In this document: positions 38,329-50,263 of the stretch, piece after piece | Numbering within the stretch: the first letter of the stretch is position 1 | Layout: the number at the start of each line of letters is the position of its first letter | Assembly (NCBI GenBank): GCA_903772945.1 | Contig: CAICTM010000471.1 | Coordinates: 1 to 64,000, forward strand | Origin: Seminavis robusta | Taxonomy: Eukaryota > Bacillariophyta > Bacillariophyceae > Naviculales > Naviculaceae | Length of the DNA stretch: 64,000 nt | Reading direction: 5' to 3' | Notes under the pieces: generated by a model | Database searches by the model: none | What the model was told of the DNA's origin: nothing | What the model saw: the letters and a program-made list of their open reading frames with translations, nothing else | Made by a program: the position numbers and the translations under genes

Positions 38329-39234
38329 ATGAAACTCTCCATTCCAACCCTCGCTCTCTCGTCTCTCTTGGCATCTTCAGCCGTGGCCACCAGTCTGCGC
38401 CAAAAACGAAAGCTCCAGTTTGGCCAAGGCAACCCACAGGGAGATGTACAGGAATTCTTTGATGGCTTGACGGGAGGATTGACAGGTGGCTTTGAGGGCA
38501 TGATCGATCTTACCGCCATTCAAGACATGGATCCCCTCGTCGTGGGTGACGGCCAGCCCATGAGCTTTGTGATTGACGATACCTTCAACCTAACTTCCTG
38601 TGAATCACCCATCAATATCACTCTGGCACCCGCCACCCTCACGGGTCTTTCTACACTCACCATGGACCGCTTTGAGTTGATACCCAATTCGGGTCAAGTG
38701 CAAATCCAGGATGGAAATTGGTGGGATGTCGTCAACACGTTGACTTGGGAAGGAACCTTTGACATGCTCGCGACTGCCGACTTTATTACTTTGGAAGGAG
38801 GAATCAGTGTGTCGTCCGATGATACCGAATGTCTGGGGGTTGATGTAGACCAAGATGGAACCTTCCGGACTGGAGTGGTCGTGTCCATGGCCAATCCAAT
38901 GTTGGATATGCAGTTGGCCATTGGTGGATCTACACAGAGCGTCATTAGCAGTTGGTTTGGAGGTGATCAAGACTCGGTTGCCGAGTCCATGAATGCCACT
39001 CAAGTTAGCTTCACGTACGATAGTTGGACCGTCGAGTTTGACAACCCCGCCGTCAACCAAACGATTGATGTTGGTGAAATCATTCAAACCCTCGATGACT
39101 TTCTACAGAATGCCCTCAACTCTACTGATTTTGAATTGCCGGGCATTGATGGCTTTGACGGACTTGGTGGCATTGATGACTTCATCCAAGGTCAAGCCAA
39201 CGCCGTGTCCAAAAGCGCCAGTTTTTCCTTCTAA
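38329..39234 (+). CDS. secreted protein of unknown family
   Basis: A 301-residue product with a clear signal peptide (MKLSIPTLALSSLLASSAVA TSLRQ). The mature part begins with a basic stretch, then Gly-rich FFDGLTGGLTGGFEGM. The body alternates beta-prone hydrophobic and polar residues and contains sites such as NLTS, NITL, NATQ, NQTI and NSTD for N-glycosylation. It has only two Cys. The composition and beta-rich pattern suggest an extracellular or vacuolar beta-structure, but I recognise no family. It has an ordinary AC-rich diatom-style leader. Expression and cell location are unknown. Confidence 0.72.
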   Translation: MKLSIPTLALSSLLASSAVATSLRQKRKLQFGQGNPQGDVQEFFDGLTGGLTGGFEGMIDLTAIQDMDPLVVGDGQPMSFVIDDTFNLTSCESPINITLAPATLTGLSTLTMDRFELIPNSGQVQIQDGNWWDVVNTLTWEGTFDMLATADFITLEGGISVSSDDTECLGVDVDQDGTFRTGVVVSMANPMLDMQLAIGGSTQSVISSWFGGDQDSVAESMNATQVSFTYDSWTVEFDNPAVNQTIDVGEIIQTLDDFLQNALNSTDFELPGIDGFDGLGGIDDFIQGQANAVSKSASFSF

Positions 39235-39907
39235 GAAGCCAGTATAGATAGATGTTTATATCGATTTACTACAGTAGATGTTATTTTAAAGAAAAAGAAG
39301 ACTTTATAGTGGAACTGCAATGGGGCCTTGACTTTCTCAGTTTTTCAAAGAGCACTCGAGTAAACGCTGTTGTTGCATCCTCCTGCACTTCACCATTTGG
39401 ATCCAACAGCTGTCCAACATTGTTGACTAATAAATGCCCCGCTGCATCCACTCTAATACTATTGTATTGGAAAATGTGTGAGTTTTTGGGTGGCTGTTGG
39501 CAATACGTGCGAGAGGTTCGATGTCACGGACGTCAGGCAAAAGTACACTGTAGTTTCAATCTAAAGCTCACAGAGCTGATGGATGATGCTGGGGGGTGCC
39601 TCAAACCAACCCACAGTAACTGGGAATGTCTTACCCCACCTTCCTGCAATCTTGAATACCTTCAAACACCTTCAACCGCGCTGAACCGACCTCAACCGCT
39701 CGTTTTACCGCCTTTTTACCACCTGTTTACCGCCTTCAACCGCTCTCGACCGCTCGCCACCACCCTCAACCACCTTTTCTCAGCTGATCTTCAAACAAAT
39801 CCGGTGGTTGAGGAAAAAGAAAAACAGTTCGAATTGGTTTGAGCCACCCCCCTGGGCAAAGATCTCAGTTTGAAGGCTCGAACTAAAGCAAAGATCGCAA
39901 GATCCAA
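39235..39907. other. intergenic with a degenerate ACCGCC/CAACCG repeat
   Basis: Bases 39655-39780 are a loose repeat of CTTCAACCGC, ACCGCCTTTTTACC and CAACCACC words. On the minus strand about 39300-39480 reads VDAAGHLLVNNVGQLLDPNG EV...TRVLFEKL, which looks protein-like but lacks a start; it may be a relic of an unidentified gene. The plus-strand frame 39252-39842 is not convincing. Confidence 0.4.
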
Positions 39908-40540
39908 ATGGGATCATCACAGTTTCAGAGAGCACTTGCCGACATGAAGAGGTTCTTTATCGGCAGTACGGCTTTGCTCTTGCTCCTGCCATTGATACTA
40001 TCGCTGCTATCTCCATCTGATGGATTCATTGTCGTCTCAAAATCGTTCAATACTCCAGAGCTCCATGCAGGTGCGGCTCGGTTGTTGAAACCGGAATCCA
40101 ACACGAGGTTGAGGTTGGTATCAGCAAGCCAGCAAGAGGCAGAGGCCCTAGAACTAGAGTTAAAGGATGCGGAAATGGTGTTGAGACAAGCCATGCTGAA
40201 ATCGAATGTCAAGGTTTTGGATAGTCTCCTGGATGACAACCTTTGGTTTACCAACCATTTGGGCCAAAAAATTGCCAAAGAGGACGACTTGAACGCTCAC
40301 GAACAAGGTTTTGTTGATATTCAAGAGGTGGATCTGTCAGATATGAAGATTCGTCTTTTACCTCCTAGCAATGATGTCGGAGTTGTGACTGTGGCAACTC
40401 ATATTGTGGGTTCGTTTGCAGGAACTCCATTCGACGACACATTGCGATTCACACGCATCTGGCAGCGTGAAGCAAGTTCCAGCAAATGGAAGATTATTGC
40501 AGGGCACTCCAGTGTAGACCAGTCAGAAAATACCAGCTAG
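39908..40540 (+). CDS. SnoaL/DUF4440-type NTF2-like protein, targeted to a membrane-bound compartment
   Basis: A 210-residue product. Two ATGs are possible: 39908, or 39944 (MKRFFIGSTALLLLLPLILS), which places the hydrophobic signal directly at the N-terminus and is the more likely start. Residues 85-205 are an NTF2-like cone: AEMVLRQAMLKSNVKVLDSL, then DDNLWFTNHLGQKIAKEDDL, GVVTVATHIVGSF and WKIIAGHSS, the usual DUF4440 succession. Members are small-ligand-binding proteins or enzymes, often undefined. After the signal comes SPSDGFIVV, a weak plastid-type motif, so plastid import is possible. The stop codon TAG is the first unit of a CTAGCTAGCTA array. Confidence 0.76.
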   Translation: MGSSQFQRALADMKRFFIGSTALLLLLPLILSLLSPSDGFIVVSKSFNTPELHAGAARLLKPESNTRLRLVSASQQEAEALELELKDAEMVLRQAMLKSNVKVLDSLLDDNLWFTNHLGQKIAKEDDLNAHEQGFVDIQEVDLSDMKIRLLPPSNDVGVVTVATHIVGSFAGTPFDDTLRFTRIWQREASSSKWKIIAGHSSVDQSENTS

Positions 40541-42369
40541 CTAGCTACCTTATAGCGTTTCCAGAAAACTTGGGGCTGTCGCTACAGTAACACATGAAGT
40601 ACTCTGAAGAAATTCATGGCTTCCATTTTCTAGAAGATTTCCTGACCTCCTTCCTGTCATTCACAATGCTGGCAAACAATCAGTGCATGCCAGTGTTTGC
40701 TAAACGGTCACTCTGCTTGCCAGTGTGAGCAGCACCGTTGCCATTATCCTGGTACCAATGCCTTCATTTCAAGGGGCAAGGACTGGGTAGACAGTTTAAC
40801 CAATAGAACCAAGTTGACGATACTTTTGAATAAGTGGCTGCATAATTTGGATGTTCCAGTTGCGGTGACCCGCCCGGGTTTGTTTGAAGGTAGAGGATCC
40901 AGCAAAATATAAAAGCAGCATTTCCTTTCAATTTCTCTTGCTACTAACAACAGGTCAGCCAATATCTGTCCCCACTGCTTGCCTTTGATCCCAACCAAGA
41001 CGCCCTATTGAGTCCAACCAAGAACATAGACCTCTCTACTAGCTAGCCAGATAGGCAGTCTGATAAAGACTTATGACAAGACTTGGTACGGTATTCTACT
41101 ATAGTGGCGAAGCCCATCTCAGCTAGAGTGATACAAAGACTACATGATGTGGTGCCGTTACTCTCATCTCCAATCTCGAGAGGGAAACAATCTCAAGATT
41201 GGGGGTTTTTAAAAATCTGAATCTGTCCAGCATTTCACTGGTGCCGTGGTTGCGCCATTCAATAATTCCTCAGCGCTCCAAATTATTACAAGGACTGGAT
41301 GTCTTACGGCTTTGTTCAACCGATCAAAAAATCGGGTCAAACAACGGGTACACGTACGATCGTACGATCTGCTCATGTACGAGGACCGTACACTGGATGA
41401 GCTACCGGTACTGGGTGGCAACCTAGAACCTAGAACGCGCCACCGCTGCATACATGTAGCAATTCGCAGTGGTGGTTTCGTAGTTTCGACGGTGGCTTTT
41501 ATAATAGAAGCTGGCTATTAATAGCTAGAGGTTGAGCTCCCTGCCGTACGTAATCTACTAGACAGGTACGTAGGTTGAGCTCCCTGCTCTTCGAAATGCA
41601 ACAGATTGAGAGTGCTTGCTTCTCTTCCTACTATCATTGCTTGCTGGTCGGACGGCCACAAAGGAAAGATAGCTAGCTACTACTAGTATGGAACAAAAGA
41701 AGTAAGCAAACACCGCGACCAATTAGCCACAGACGCCAGAGCTACAAAGTTGAGCTCAAAGTTGTATGGTAGCTAGCCAGCCAAGATTTTCGAAAGAGTT
41801 CAGATTTGCCCTGGCTAGTACGTCCTGGGGAAATGCCCTTTAGGGGATACCATACCGATACACCTCAAGAAGTTAGAAACTGGATGAAACACCATGATGA
41901 ACTTTGAATGGTTAACATGATGAAGAGGACGGGGGACCAGTCTTCATGCATCCAACAAACACACACATGGGCTCGCGCAGTTCGTAGTTCGAGAAGGATT
42001 TAACGTTGTTTGCTCCATAAATGACTGCCGCCTTACCCGCCAGGCATAATGCCGGTTCACCGTTCACTGCTGCCCACTGTCTTTACGGAAACCGTAATAT
42101 AGCAAAGCAGCAAACCCGCAGACAGCCATTTTTGTTTTTCAAGGGAGCAGGGAGAAAGAGAAGAAGAGAGAAGAACGATATGGGCAGGCATCCACCTGGG
42201 ACAACAACACCCCGATGCCATTTATCAGAGAGCAGTGTCAATTCAAGTCGAGAACACCTTCTTATTAGTACCTTGTGTGAACCTTTCAGGCACCTACCGG
42301 TACCCTCCTCTTTGTTTGTAGTAGAAGCTAGTGCTAGTAGTGTAGTCTATAGTCTAGCTAGCTAGAAGG
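40541..42369. other. 1.8-kb intergenic region before the surface-protein gene
   Basis: No gene supported. There is a GAGGTTGAGCTCCCTG direct repeat (41526-41542 and 41570-41586), CTAG words, and CTAGCTAGCTAG ending six bases before the next ATG at 42370. A frame at 41246-41521 has no domain. Confidence 0.5.
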
Positions 42370-45300
42370 ATGAAGCTTCAGCTGATGAGCCCTCTGTGGG
42401 CCTTGTGGATTTTTTGTTCATTGTCGAGATCTGATGCCACCAACAGTGCGACAGATCAGGCGGGGCATTTTGAAGATGCATCCGAGACGTCCTATTTTGA
42501 GTCCGTCTTGGTGGTAACCCACCTTGTCGACTCGGAGATTCTGCTGAAGTCCAAGCTACCCAAGGCACAATCTCAACAAGATGGAAACACCAACAACAAC
42601 GAAATGGAAACGTTGATTCGAGATACGTTTAACCAGCGAGCCGAAGCCATGTGCGATCCCCACCAGACGCGCTTGTTGCAGCTACGCACCGATTGGACGG
42701 CTTTGCGAGCGGAAATGGGGCGACAAACCAAACATCACGAATCTACCGTCATCAGCGACGACCAGACATCGTCCTTGGTGGCATTGCCGGTCCAGTATCA
42801 CATCATGGGGATCTGCCAAGGATGCAAACAGGACGGCGTTCCCGTGATTTTCGACAATGATGGTGGCAGTAGTAGTATCAAGCAAGAAGAAAATGACGTC
42901 AAGCCAGAACGGCTCAACTGTCCTCCCAACCCGGTCAGTATGACCCGTGAAGACTTTCAGCAGGCGTTGCAGCAAGCCCTGCAAGATCAGAGAGAACACT
43001 ACAGTGCTGCTGCTGCTCGTGATCCTTCCACCAAGCTCTTTTTTGGCGTGTCGTCCATGATTGAGCACGTCCAACAACAGCAACAGCAGCCAGAACAACA
43101 AACCCGTCAGTTAGAGGACACCTTTGACTTTCCCTGTATCGAAGATGACCCCAAGACAGTGTTACAGTCGACGCTGGTGTTGCAACTACCGGGTGATTGG
43201 ACGGAATACTACACCAATCTGACGCTGGTGGAAGATGCCTTTGTGGATGTGTATAATCGGCTCACGTTTCTACTGTGCGATTCGCCATTCTTTCGCAAAG
43301 TGACCTCCGTCAGTGCCGAGCTAGGACAGGCAGGTTTTAACGATGTATCCAATACCACCCAGGTCCAGTTTGACGTACAAGCCGATTGTCGCAATGAATG
43401 CCCCGCAAGTCTTGCCCTCTTTGACTTTTCAACAACAACAACAACAGGAACCAACAGTAGCGACAACAACCCACTAGACGCAGGAGACCCAATCAATACT
43501 GGTAATACCAGTCTCGTCGATGATCCTACGGCGGTCGTGATCTTGGCCAACCGTCAGGGCCCCACACCTTGCAGCTGTCCCCGCAATGTGGAGGTGGATC
43601 CACCCATACGGGCTCCGACCGTAGCCGAATTCGCTTCGGTGTTTGAACAAGATGTCGAATCGATTTACCAAGACTTGGTGGCAGCAGCTGCATCCGAAGA
43701 ATTGTTCACGGGAGAAATTGAGACAGTGGCATGCGACGACGACGTTCGCATCTTTACGTCCTATGCCTTTGTCGACCTGATCACAGCTGGGGACGAATCG
43801 TCGCTGCAGGAGAGTGAAAAGCAGGCGTTGCAAGACGCCTTTCGGGTCATTTACAATCGATTGGCGTTCCTCAGCTGTGATCCCTTCTTTCGTCAAGTCA
43901 TTGACGCAACCTTGGAAGAGGACGAAACGGTTCGACAACGCGTTCTCCAGCAGCTCCAAGAAGAATCAGACGGCAGCTACAACAATAACGCGACGGCATT
44001 CAACATGACAAACACCACCAATACAACAACCACAACAACCGTTCCCGATGAGAGAAGTATCAGTGGATCTCTCTTTTCCGTTACGGGAACTTGCAGAGGT
44101 TGCCCCGTCACATCGACTGGATCGTTCCAATTGTTTGACGATACCTTTCGACGTAGTCTACGGGAAGAATACGAACAGTCGACTCGATCGAAACGATTGC
44201 CACGGTTTACGCCACCCCGTCGCAATCTCGAAGAAGACTCCTGTGTTTGTCCCGTGGAAGTGCAAGTCGAGCAGTTGTCCATTAATGAATTTGTCGTTTC
44301 CTACAACGAAGAACTTGAGGACTTGCAAGAACAAGGCGTGTTGGTTTCGATCGAGACGGTTCAAGAACTGCAGGAAGGACAACAAGTGGGCTGTGAAGGG
44401 GAGATCCGAACCTTTACTACAAAGGTGTTTGCCGACGTGACATTGTATGCCGACGACCTGAGCGATGAGGAAAAGTCTTCCTTGGAATACCTCTTTCAGG
44501 ACACGTACAACTCATTGACGTTTGCGCTATGTGATGGCCTATTCAGATCCGTCGTTAATGTCAATCTGGACTCAACTGGGGCTTCACCGTTGGGTTTTCG
44601 GAGAAGAGGGCTTCAGCAGGAGCAAGGCATTTACAATGGGACCTCCTTCAACGCTACTTCCAATGCTACCAGCACATTGGAGGACGGTCTCCATAGAGGA
44701 ACAGACGTAACCACTGTTTTCTCTGTTACTGGGCAATGTCGTGGCTGCCCTGTTTCAGATACCGGCCAGTTTGGTTTGTTTGACGACACATTCCGACGAC
44801 GACGGGAGTTGTCCTTGGACGGGTCGATCCCACGCCACCGACCGTCGTTTATCCCACGTGATCTGCTGGATGAATCGAACGATGTGTGCATCTGTCCAGT
44901 AGGAGTTCAACCGGGCGACAATCAAGGGGTCACGCCCGAAGTTTTCCAGGTTGCATTCAATGATCGAGTTAAGGAAGAACAACAGCTTCAAGGCGGTTCG
45001 CTAGACGCAGTGAACGTCACTGTGGACAGCATTCTCGAAGGGCAAGAGGTAGAATGTGGGCCTGAGCCTCAAGAGTTTGCAACCACAGTGTTTGCTGATG
45101 TGAGCCTGGATTACGATGAGTTGACACCTGAGCAAGTGGCAACACTGGAAGGCGTTTTCCAGAGTAGCTACAATGCACTCGCTTTTTCTGTCTGTGATAG
45201 TTTGTTCCGGAGTGTGGTAGATGTCAGTTTGCAGACTGGCGAGACCGCAAGACGTCTACAAGCGGACTCCAGTGGCTTGGACAACGACAACTCCGCTTTC

Positions 45301-48300
45301 TTGAACACCACACACAATGCAACAAACACCTCATCAGCAGACGGCGCGGTCCTCAGCGGCAGAGCCGCGGTATTCTCGGTGACCGGACAATGTCGTGGCT
45401 GTCCTGTTTCCGATACAGGGCAATTCAGCCTTTTTGACGATGCCTTTCGTCGGAGGAGAGAATTATCTGAAATGGATCAAGACTTGTTTAGTATCCCTCG
45501 TGGATTACTTGAGGCAGAAACGTTTTGCGTTTGTCCTTCTGGAGTTGAACCGGGGCAGCAAGAAGGCCCTACTTCAGAAGTATTTCAAGTTGTTTTTTCT
45601 GCGCAAGTTGAAAAGGAGAGGAAGGAAAGTGGTGCATTGGACGGGGTGGAAGTCTCTGTTGATAACTTGATCGAGGGGCAGGAAGTGAATTGCAGCTCCG
45701 ATGTGCAACTTTTTACTACTTCAGTTTATGTGGACGTCAGTCTCAGCCTGGAGGAGTTGAATGATGACCAAAAGGCTGTCCTGGAGAGCACATTCCAAGA
45801 CACCTACAATGACATGGCATTTAGTGTTTGCGATGGCTTGTTTCGCAGCGTAGTTGGCGTGAACCTGGAAAAAGAATCATCCGAACAATTGTTCTCGAAT
45901 CGACAGCTTCAAGAGACTTCGCTTTCGTTTCTGAATGGGACGCTCAACGGAAATGGCACTAACTCAAGCTCTCTGATCAACGAAACTTCAGTGGGAAGAA
46001 ACACATTGTTTTCGGTGACAGGCCAGGTAAGTTACGGAAATAAAAATGCCAAACCAACCAAAACGCCATCAATCAGCTGCCAACAGAGCTTTCCCCTGCA
46101 TCTCCCAGTGTCGCAACTGCCCTGTTACCGACTCAGGATCTTTCAGGCTCTTTGACGATGCGTTTCGCAGGAGAAGGCTTTCCCAGCAGCCTTGGGATGT
46201 GGATCTACCAAAGCGGCCCAGACGATTGGAAGAGAACTCTTGCGTTTGCCCTGTGGGAGTGGATCCTGGTGAACCTGGGGAGAGCGGACCAACGGTGGAA
46301 GATTTTCTAGTTGTTTTCAACATTGAAATTGAGAAGGAGAAAGAAGCTGGGACGTTGGGGGATATCAATGTGACCGCTGATGCTATCGTTGAGGGGCAAA
46401 TTGTCGATTGTGAACCGACCCAAGAGGAATTCAGGTCAGAAATTTTTTCTGATTTACAAGTCAACCTGACGAGTTTGACAGTGGAGGAAGTTACGTTGTT
46501 GGAGGAAGCTTTTCGTGACGTGTATAACAACATGGCATTCTTCTCTTGTGATACGTACTTTCGTGCACTTGAAGAAGTCCAACTAAGGATTGGTCAACCG
46601 GAAAAGATTTTTCCCAATAGACGACTCGAGGAGGCGTCGAATTACACGTCATTCGACAACTTCACCAATACAACGAATACAACTCTTGCCGAAAACTCAA
46701 CCTATGCGGTTCAAACTTACGTTGGGAATACTCTGTTTTCTGTAACAGGCAGCTGCCGGTAAGTCACCAAGAGTGATATGGGACGCAAGAACGCCCGATG
46801 CGGTGGTTTCTCACTTCTCACATTGTTGCGAATGTGTGCTATTGGAAGGAACTGTCCAGTGTCAGATGCGGGGTACTTCAATGTGAGTAACTCATAATAT
46901 GCGAAAGTGCTCGTTCAATCGGGGTGAAACCTCATCCTTGATCTCTGCCACTCCTTTGCAGATTTTTGACGATGCCTTTCGCAGAAGGTCGCTCGAAGAG
47001 TCGAGAGAATTCATAGGTATCACAGGGATGCAAAGAGAGCTTCTTTCGAGCGATAACTGCTTCTGCCCGTCTGGAGTTGAGCCAGGGGAGTTGCAAGGGC
47101 CAACTGCTTTTGAATTTGAGACAGTTTTCATCGAGAAACTAGCCACCATGACAGCAACTGGTGAAATCTTTTCTGTTGCAACGACCGCGGACAATGTGGT
47201 CGAAGGACGGGAGGTTGAATGCTCAGCTGAAATTCATGATTTTCAAAGTGCAGCATACACGGATCTAAACGTTGACCCAATGTCATTAACCGAAGAACAA
47301 AAGCAAGCGTTGGAGAACGCTTTTCGTGAAGCCTACAATCTTCTGAGTTTTATGGCCTGCGACGGCTTCTTTCGCATTGTCGCCGATGTTGAGATTGTTA
47401 TCGAGACCGTGGAGGGCCGCCCGATAAGAAGATTAGAGGAGGAAGACCCCTTTCAAAATGCCACTAGCTCTTTCTTTGGGAATTCCACGAACACCACCGA
47501 GGCAGCCAACGGAACATTGGGGACAGCGTCACCAGGAATTGAAGATGCAGGACCGGAAGCAACCAACAATGGGACCAGCAGGGGTCAGGCTGTCTTTCTC
47601 ATCACTGGCAGGTGTCGTAATTGCCCTGTCACTGCCACAGGATCATTTTCCTTGTTCGATGATGCCTTCAGACGGTCATTGAAGCGATCCAGAAGAAGCA
47701 GGCATGGGTCGTCACAAACGCGGAAGATGCTGGTAGAAAACTTCGACGAGAACATCTGCATCTGTCCACTCGGCACCGATCCATCGGACTATGAACCAAT
47801 TGCCGTTCGGGAGTTCGTAGACGAGTTCAATCTCATCATTGCAGATGAAGACGTGAATGTCACCGTCACACCAGTCGTTCGACTTGTCGAGATTGAACCG
47901 AGGACTGTAGCCAACTATACGGCAGCGCCATCGCGTTCTCCCACGGACCAGCCGTCGTCTAACGCCTCGTTATCACCGACGAGCTCACCAACGGAAGCCG
48001 CTCCTGAACCGACGCCGGCGCCAACGATCGAGCCGACTGAAGAACCCACTATGGAGCGAACTGCGGAGCCGACAGGAGAACCCACAGTTGCCCCTACTGA
48101 TGAGCCAACCAGCAGTCCTACTGGTCTTCCAACAGCCTCACCAACACCTAATCCCAGCCCAGAACCAACGATCTCACCATCGGGCATTCCATCCACAGTG
48201 CCATCTTTTGCACCCAGTTCTGGACCAACGATTGAACCTACTCCGGAACCAACACTAAATCCGACCACGGATCCTACCAAGAACCCCTCGTCTCAACCCA

Positions 48301-50263
48301 CAACTGCAGCTCCATCATCATTGCCTTCAATATCGCCAACAAACGTCCCAACAACCTTTGTGTGTGACCAGGATATGATTACGGTGGAAGCCTACTACTA
48401 TGGTATGCTTCTACATTATTCGGTATGATGCGAAGAGGTATCTTGGATTTCTAACACTGCGTCGTTTCGATCTAAGTGCTCTACACTGGAAACACATCTG
48501 CCGTGTCCGATGCTGACCTGGATTCTGCTTTTCTGGCTGCTGACCGGGCAATGGGTAAGACTGGGTGCTCCTCGGTGGTTGGGAGTGCCTCAGTAAAGCG
48601 TCGAATTAGTAGGAGAAGACGACGTTTGCAAACGCAAACAGGAACAACATCGACAGTTGAATTCTTGGTATCATCATCACAACTGGATAACACGCCTATG
48701 TATCAGAGTATCAGTGCGGCTGAATCTTTCCTCGGAAACCACAATCAACAGCAACAGATGCAAGATAACAGTGTTGTCGGTGAGTCACTTTGCCAGCACT
48801 TTGATGTCTCTGTGATTGCTGCGCTTTGCCTAAACTTTCCCCCTGGTTGATAGCTATTGCAATTCAGACGTCGATACCAGCTCCCACTGCTGCTCCAACC
48901 ACCAACCCAAGCTCTGGCCCAAGCTCTATCCCTAGCTCCGCACCCAGCGTTATGCCAAGCGTAGACCCAAGCACTTCACCTAGTTCGAACCCAAGCAAAA
49001 CCCCAAGTATCTCTCCAAGTGGAACCCCGAGCTCCAACCCCAGTACATTCCCACAGCCGAGTACAGACCCCAGTGCATTCCCAAGTAGTTTGCCTAGTGT
49101 GCCGCCCAGTACATCACCATCAGGGCTTGCCCCAACTGCAACACCCAGTACAACTCCAAGTGATTTCCCAAGTTCAAACCCAAGTGAGTCACCAACAACA
49201 AGCCAGAAGCCCAGTGGTCTTCCAAGCTACAACCCCAGCACAAGTCAAAAGCCCAGTACATACCCCAGTGCATTCCCAAGTACTAGTAGTTTGCCTAGTG
49301 TGCCGCCCAGTACATCACCATCAGGGCTTGCCCCAACTGAAACACCCAGTACAACTCCAAGTGATTTCCCAAGTTCTAACCCAAGTGAGTCACCAACAAC
49401 AAGCCAGAAGCCCAGTGGTCTTCCAAGCTACAACCCAAGTACAAGCCAACAGCCGAGTACAGCCCCCAGTGCATTCCCAAGTGATTTCCCAAGTTCAAAC
49501 CCAAGTGTGTCACCAACAACAAGCCAGAAGCCCAGTGGTCTTCCAAGCTACAACCCCAGCACAAGCCATCAGCCGAGTACAGACCCCAGTGCATTCCCAA
49601 GTACTAGTGGTTTGCCTAGTGTGACACCCAGCATATCTCCATCAGGACTCTCCCCAACTGAGACACCCAGTACAACGCCAAGTGATTTCCCAAGTTCAAA
49701 CCCAAGCGAGTCACCAACAACAAGCCAGATGCCCAGTGGTCTTCCAAGCTACAACCCCAGCACAAGCCAACAGCCGAGTACAAACCCCAGTGCATTCCCA
49801 AGTACTAGTAGTTTGCCCAGTGTGACACCCAGCATATCTCCATCAGGGATTTCCCCAACTGAAGCACCCAGTACAACGCCAAGTGATTTCCCAAGTATAA
49901 CGCCAAGTGACACCCCAAGTGCCAATCCAAGCGGCGTTCCTAGTTTGATTCCCAGCTCATCACCCAGTGACCTGCCAAGTCAATCCCCAAGTACCATGCC
50001 TAGTACAAGACCAAGCAAAATCCCCAGCAAACTACCCAGTGCTAGCCCAAGTTCTGTTCCCAGCATTAGTCCCAGTGATGCGCCTAGTTCATTTCCCAGC
50101 ATAACACCAAGTGCGGAACCAAGTGGATCTCCGAGCGGCATTCCCAGCAGTGTTCCCAGTATGGCTCCCACTTACGAGTCTTTTGATTCCGCAGAGGAAC
50201 TGAGAAATGCATTGTTTGGCACTCTCGGTTGCTGCGTGGAATGTGCTTGTGATCCTGATTACA
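42370..50263 (+). CDS. giant modular secreted Cys-rich protein with PSxxPS stalk, exons 1-6
   Basis: Exons: 42370-46026, 46109-46758, 46849-46882 (34 bases), 46962-48402, 48477-48779 and 48854-50263, all GT-AG and phase-consistent. A signal peptide (WALWIFCSLSRSDA) is followed by eight modules of roughly 200 residues. A full module has FSVTGQCRGCPVSDTGQF, LFDDxFRRR, a CxCPxGVxPG block, an acidic stretch and YNxLxFxxCDxLFRSVVxV, joined by Asn/Thr-rich N-glycosylation linkers. The first two are divergent (GICQGCKQDG, ADCRNECPAS). After the modules come PTxEPT and then PSxxPS repeats, a rigid extracellular stalk, ending PTYESFDSAEELRNALFGTL and four Cys. The donor at 50264 leads on to DUF285 exons in either following copy. 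It is likely a cell-surface or adhesive protein; the Cys module itself I do not recognise. Confidence 0.82.
49080..49890 (+). repeat. tandem coding repeats of the Pro/Ser stalk
   Basis: Within exon 6 the units SLPSVPPSTSPSGLAPTETP, STTPSDFPSSNPSESPTTSQ, KPSGLPSYNPSTSQ and QPSTDPSAFPST recur in the same order at least four times (about 200-base period, one unit shortened at 49470-49500). The repeats are nearly identical, implying recent unequal exchange. Long antisense frames here are artefacts of the repeat. Confidence 0.85.

Noticed and set aside
39252-39842. Plus-strand frame of 196 codons
   Set aside because: Begins with AT-rich sequence, crosses the CAACCG repeat and shows no domain.
47915-50171. 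Long minus-strand frames rich in Gly, Leu and Val opposite the Pro/Ser stalk
   Set aside because: They are mirror images of PSxxPS repeats; no start context, no domain, and the plus strand has a consistent spliced frame.
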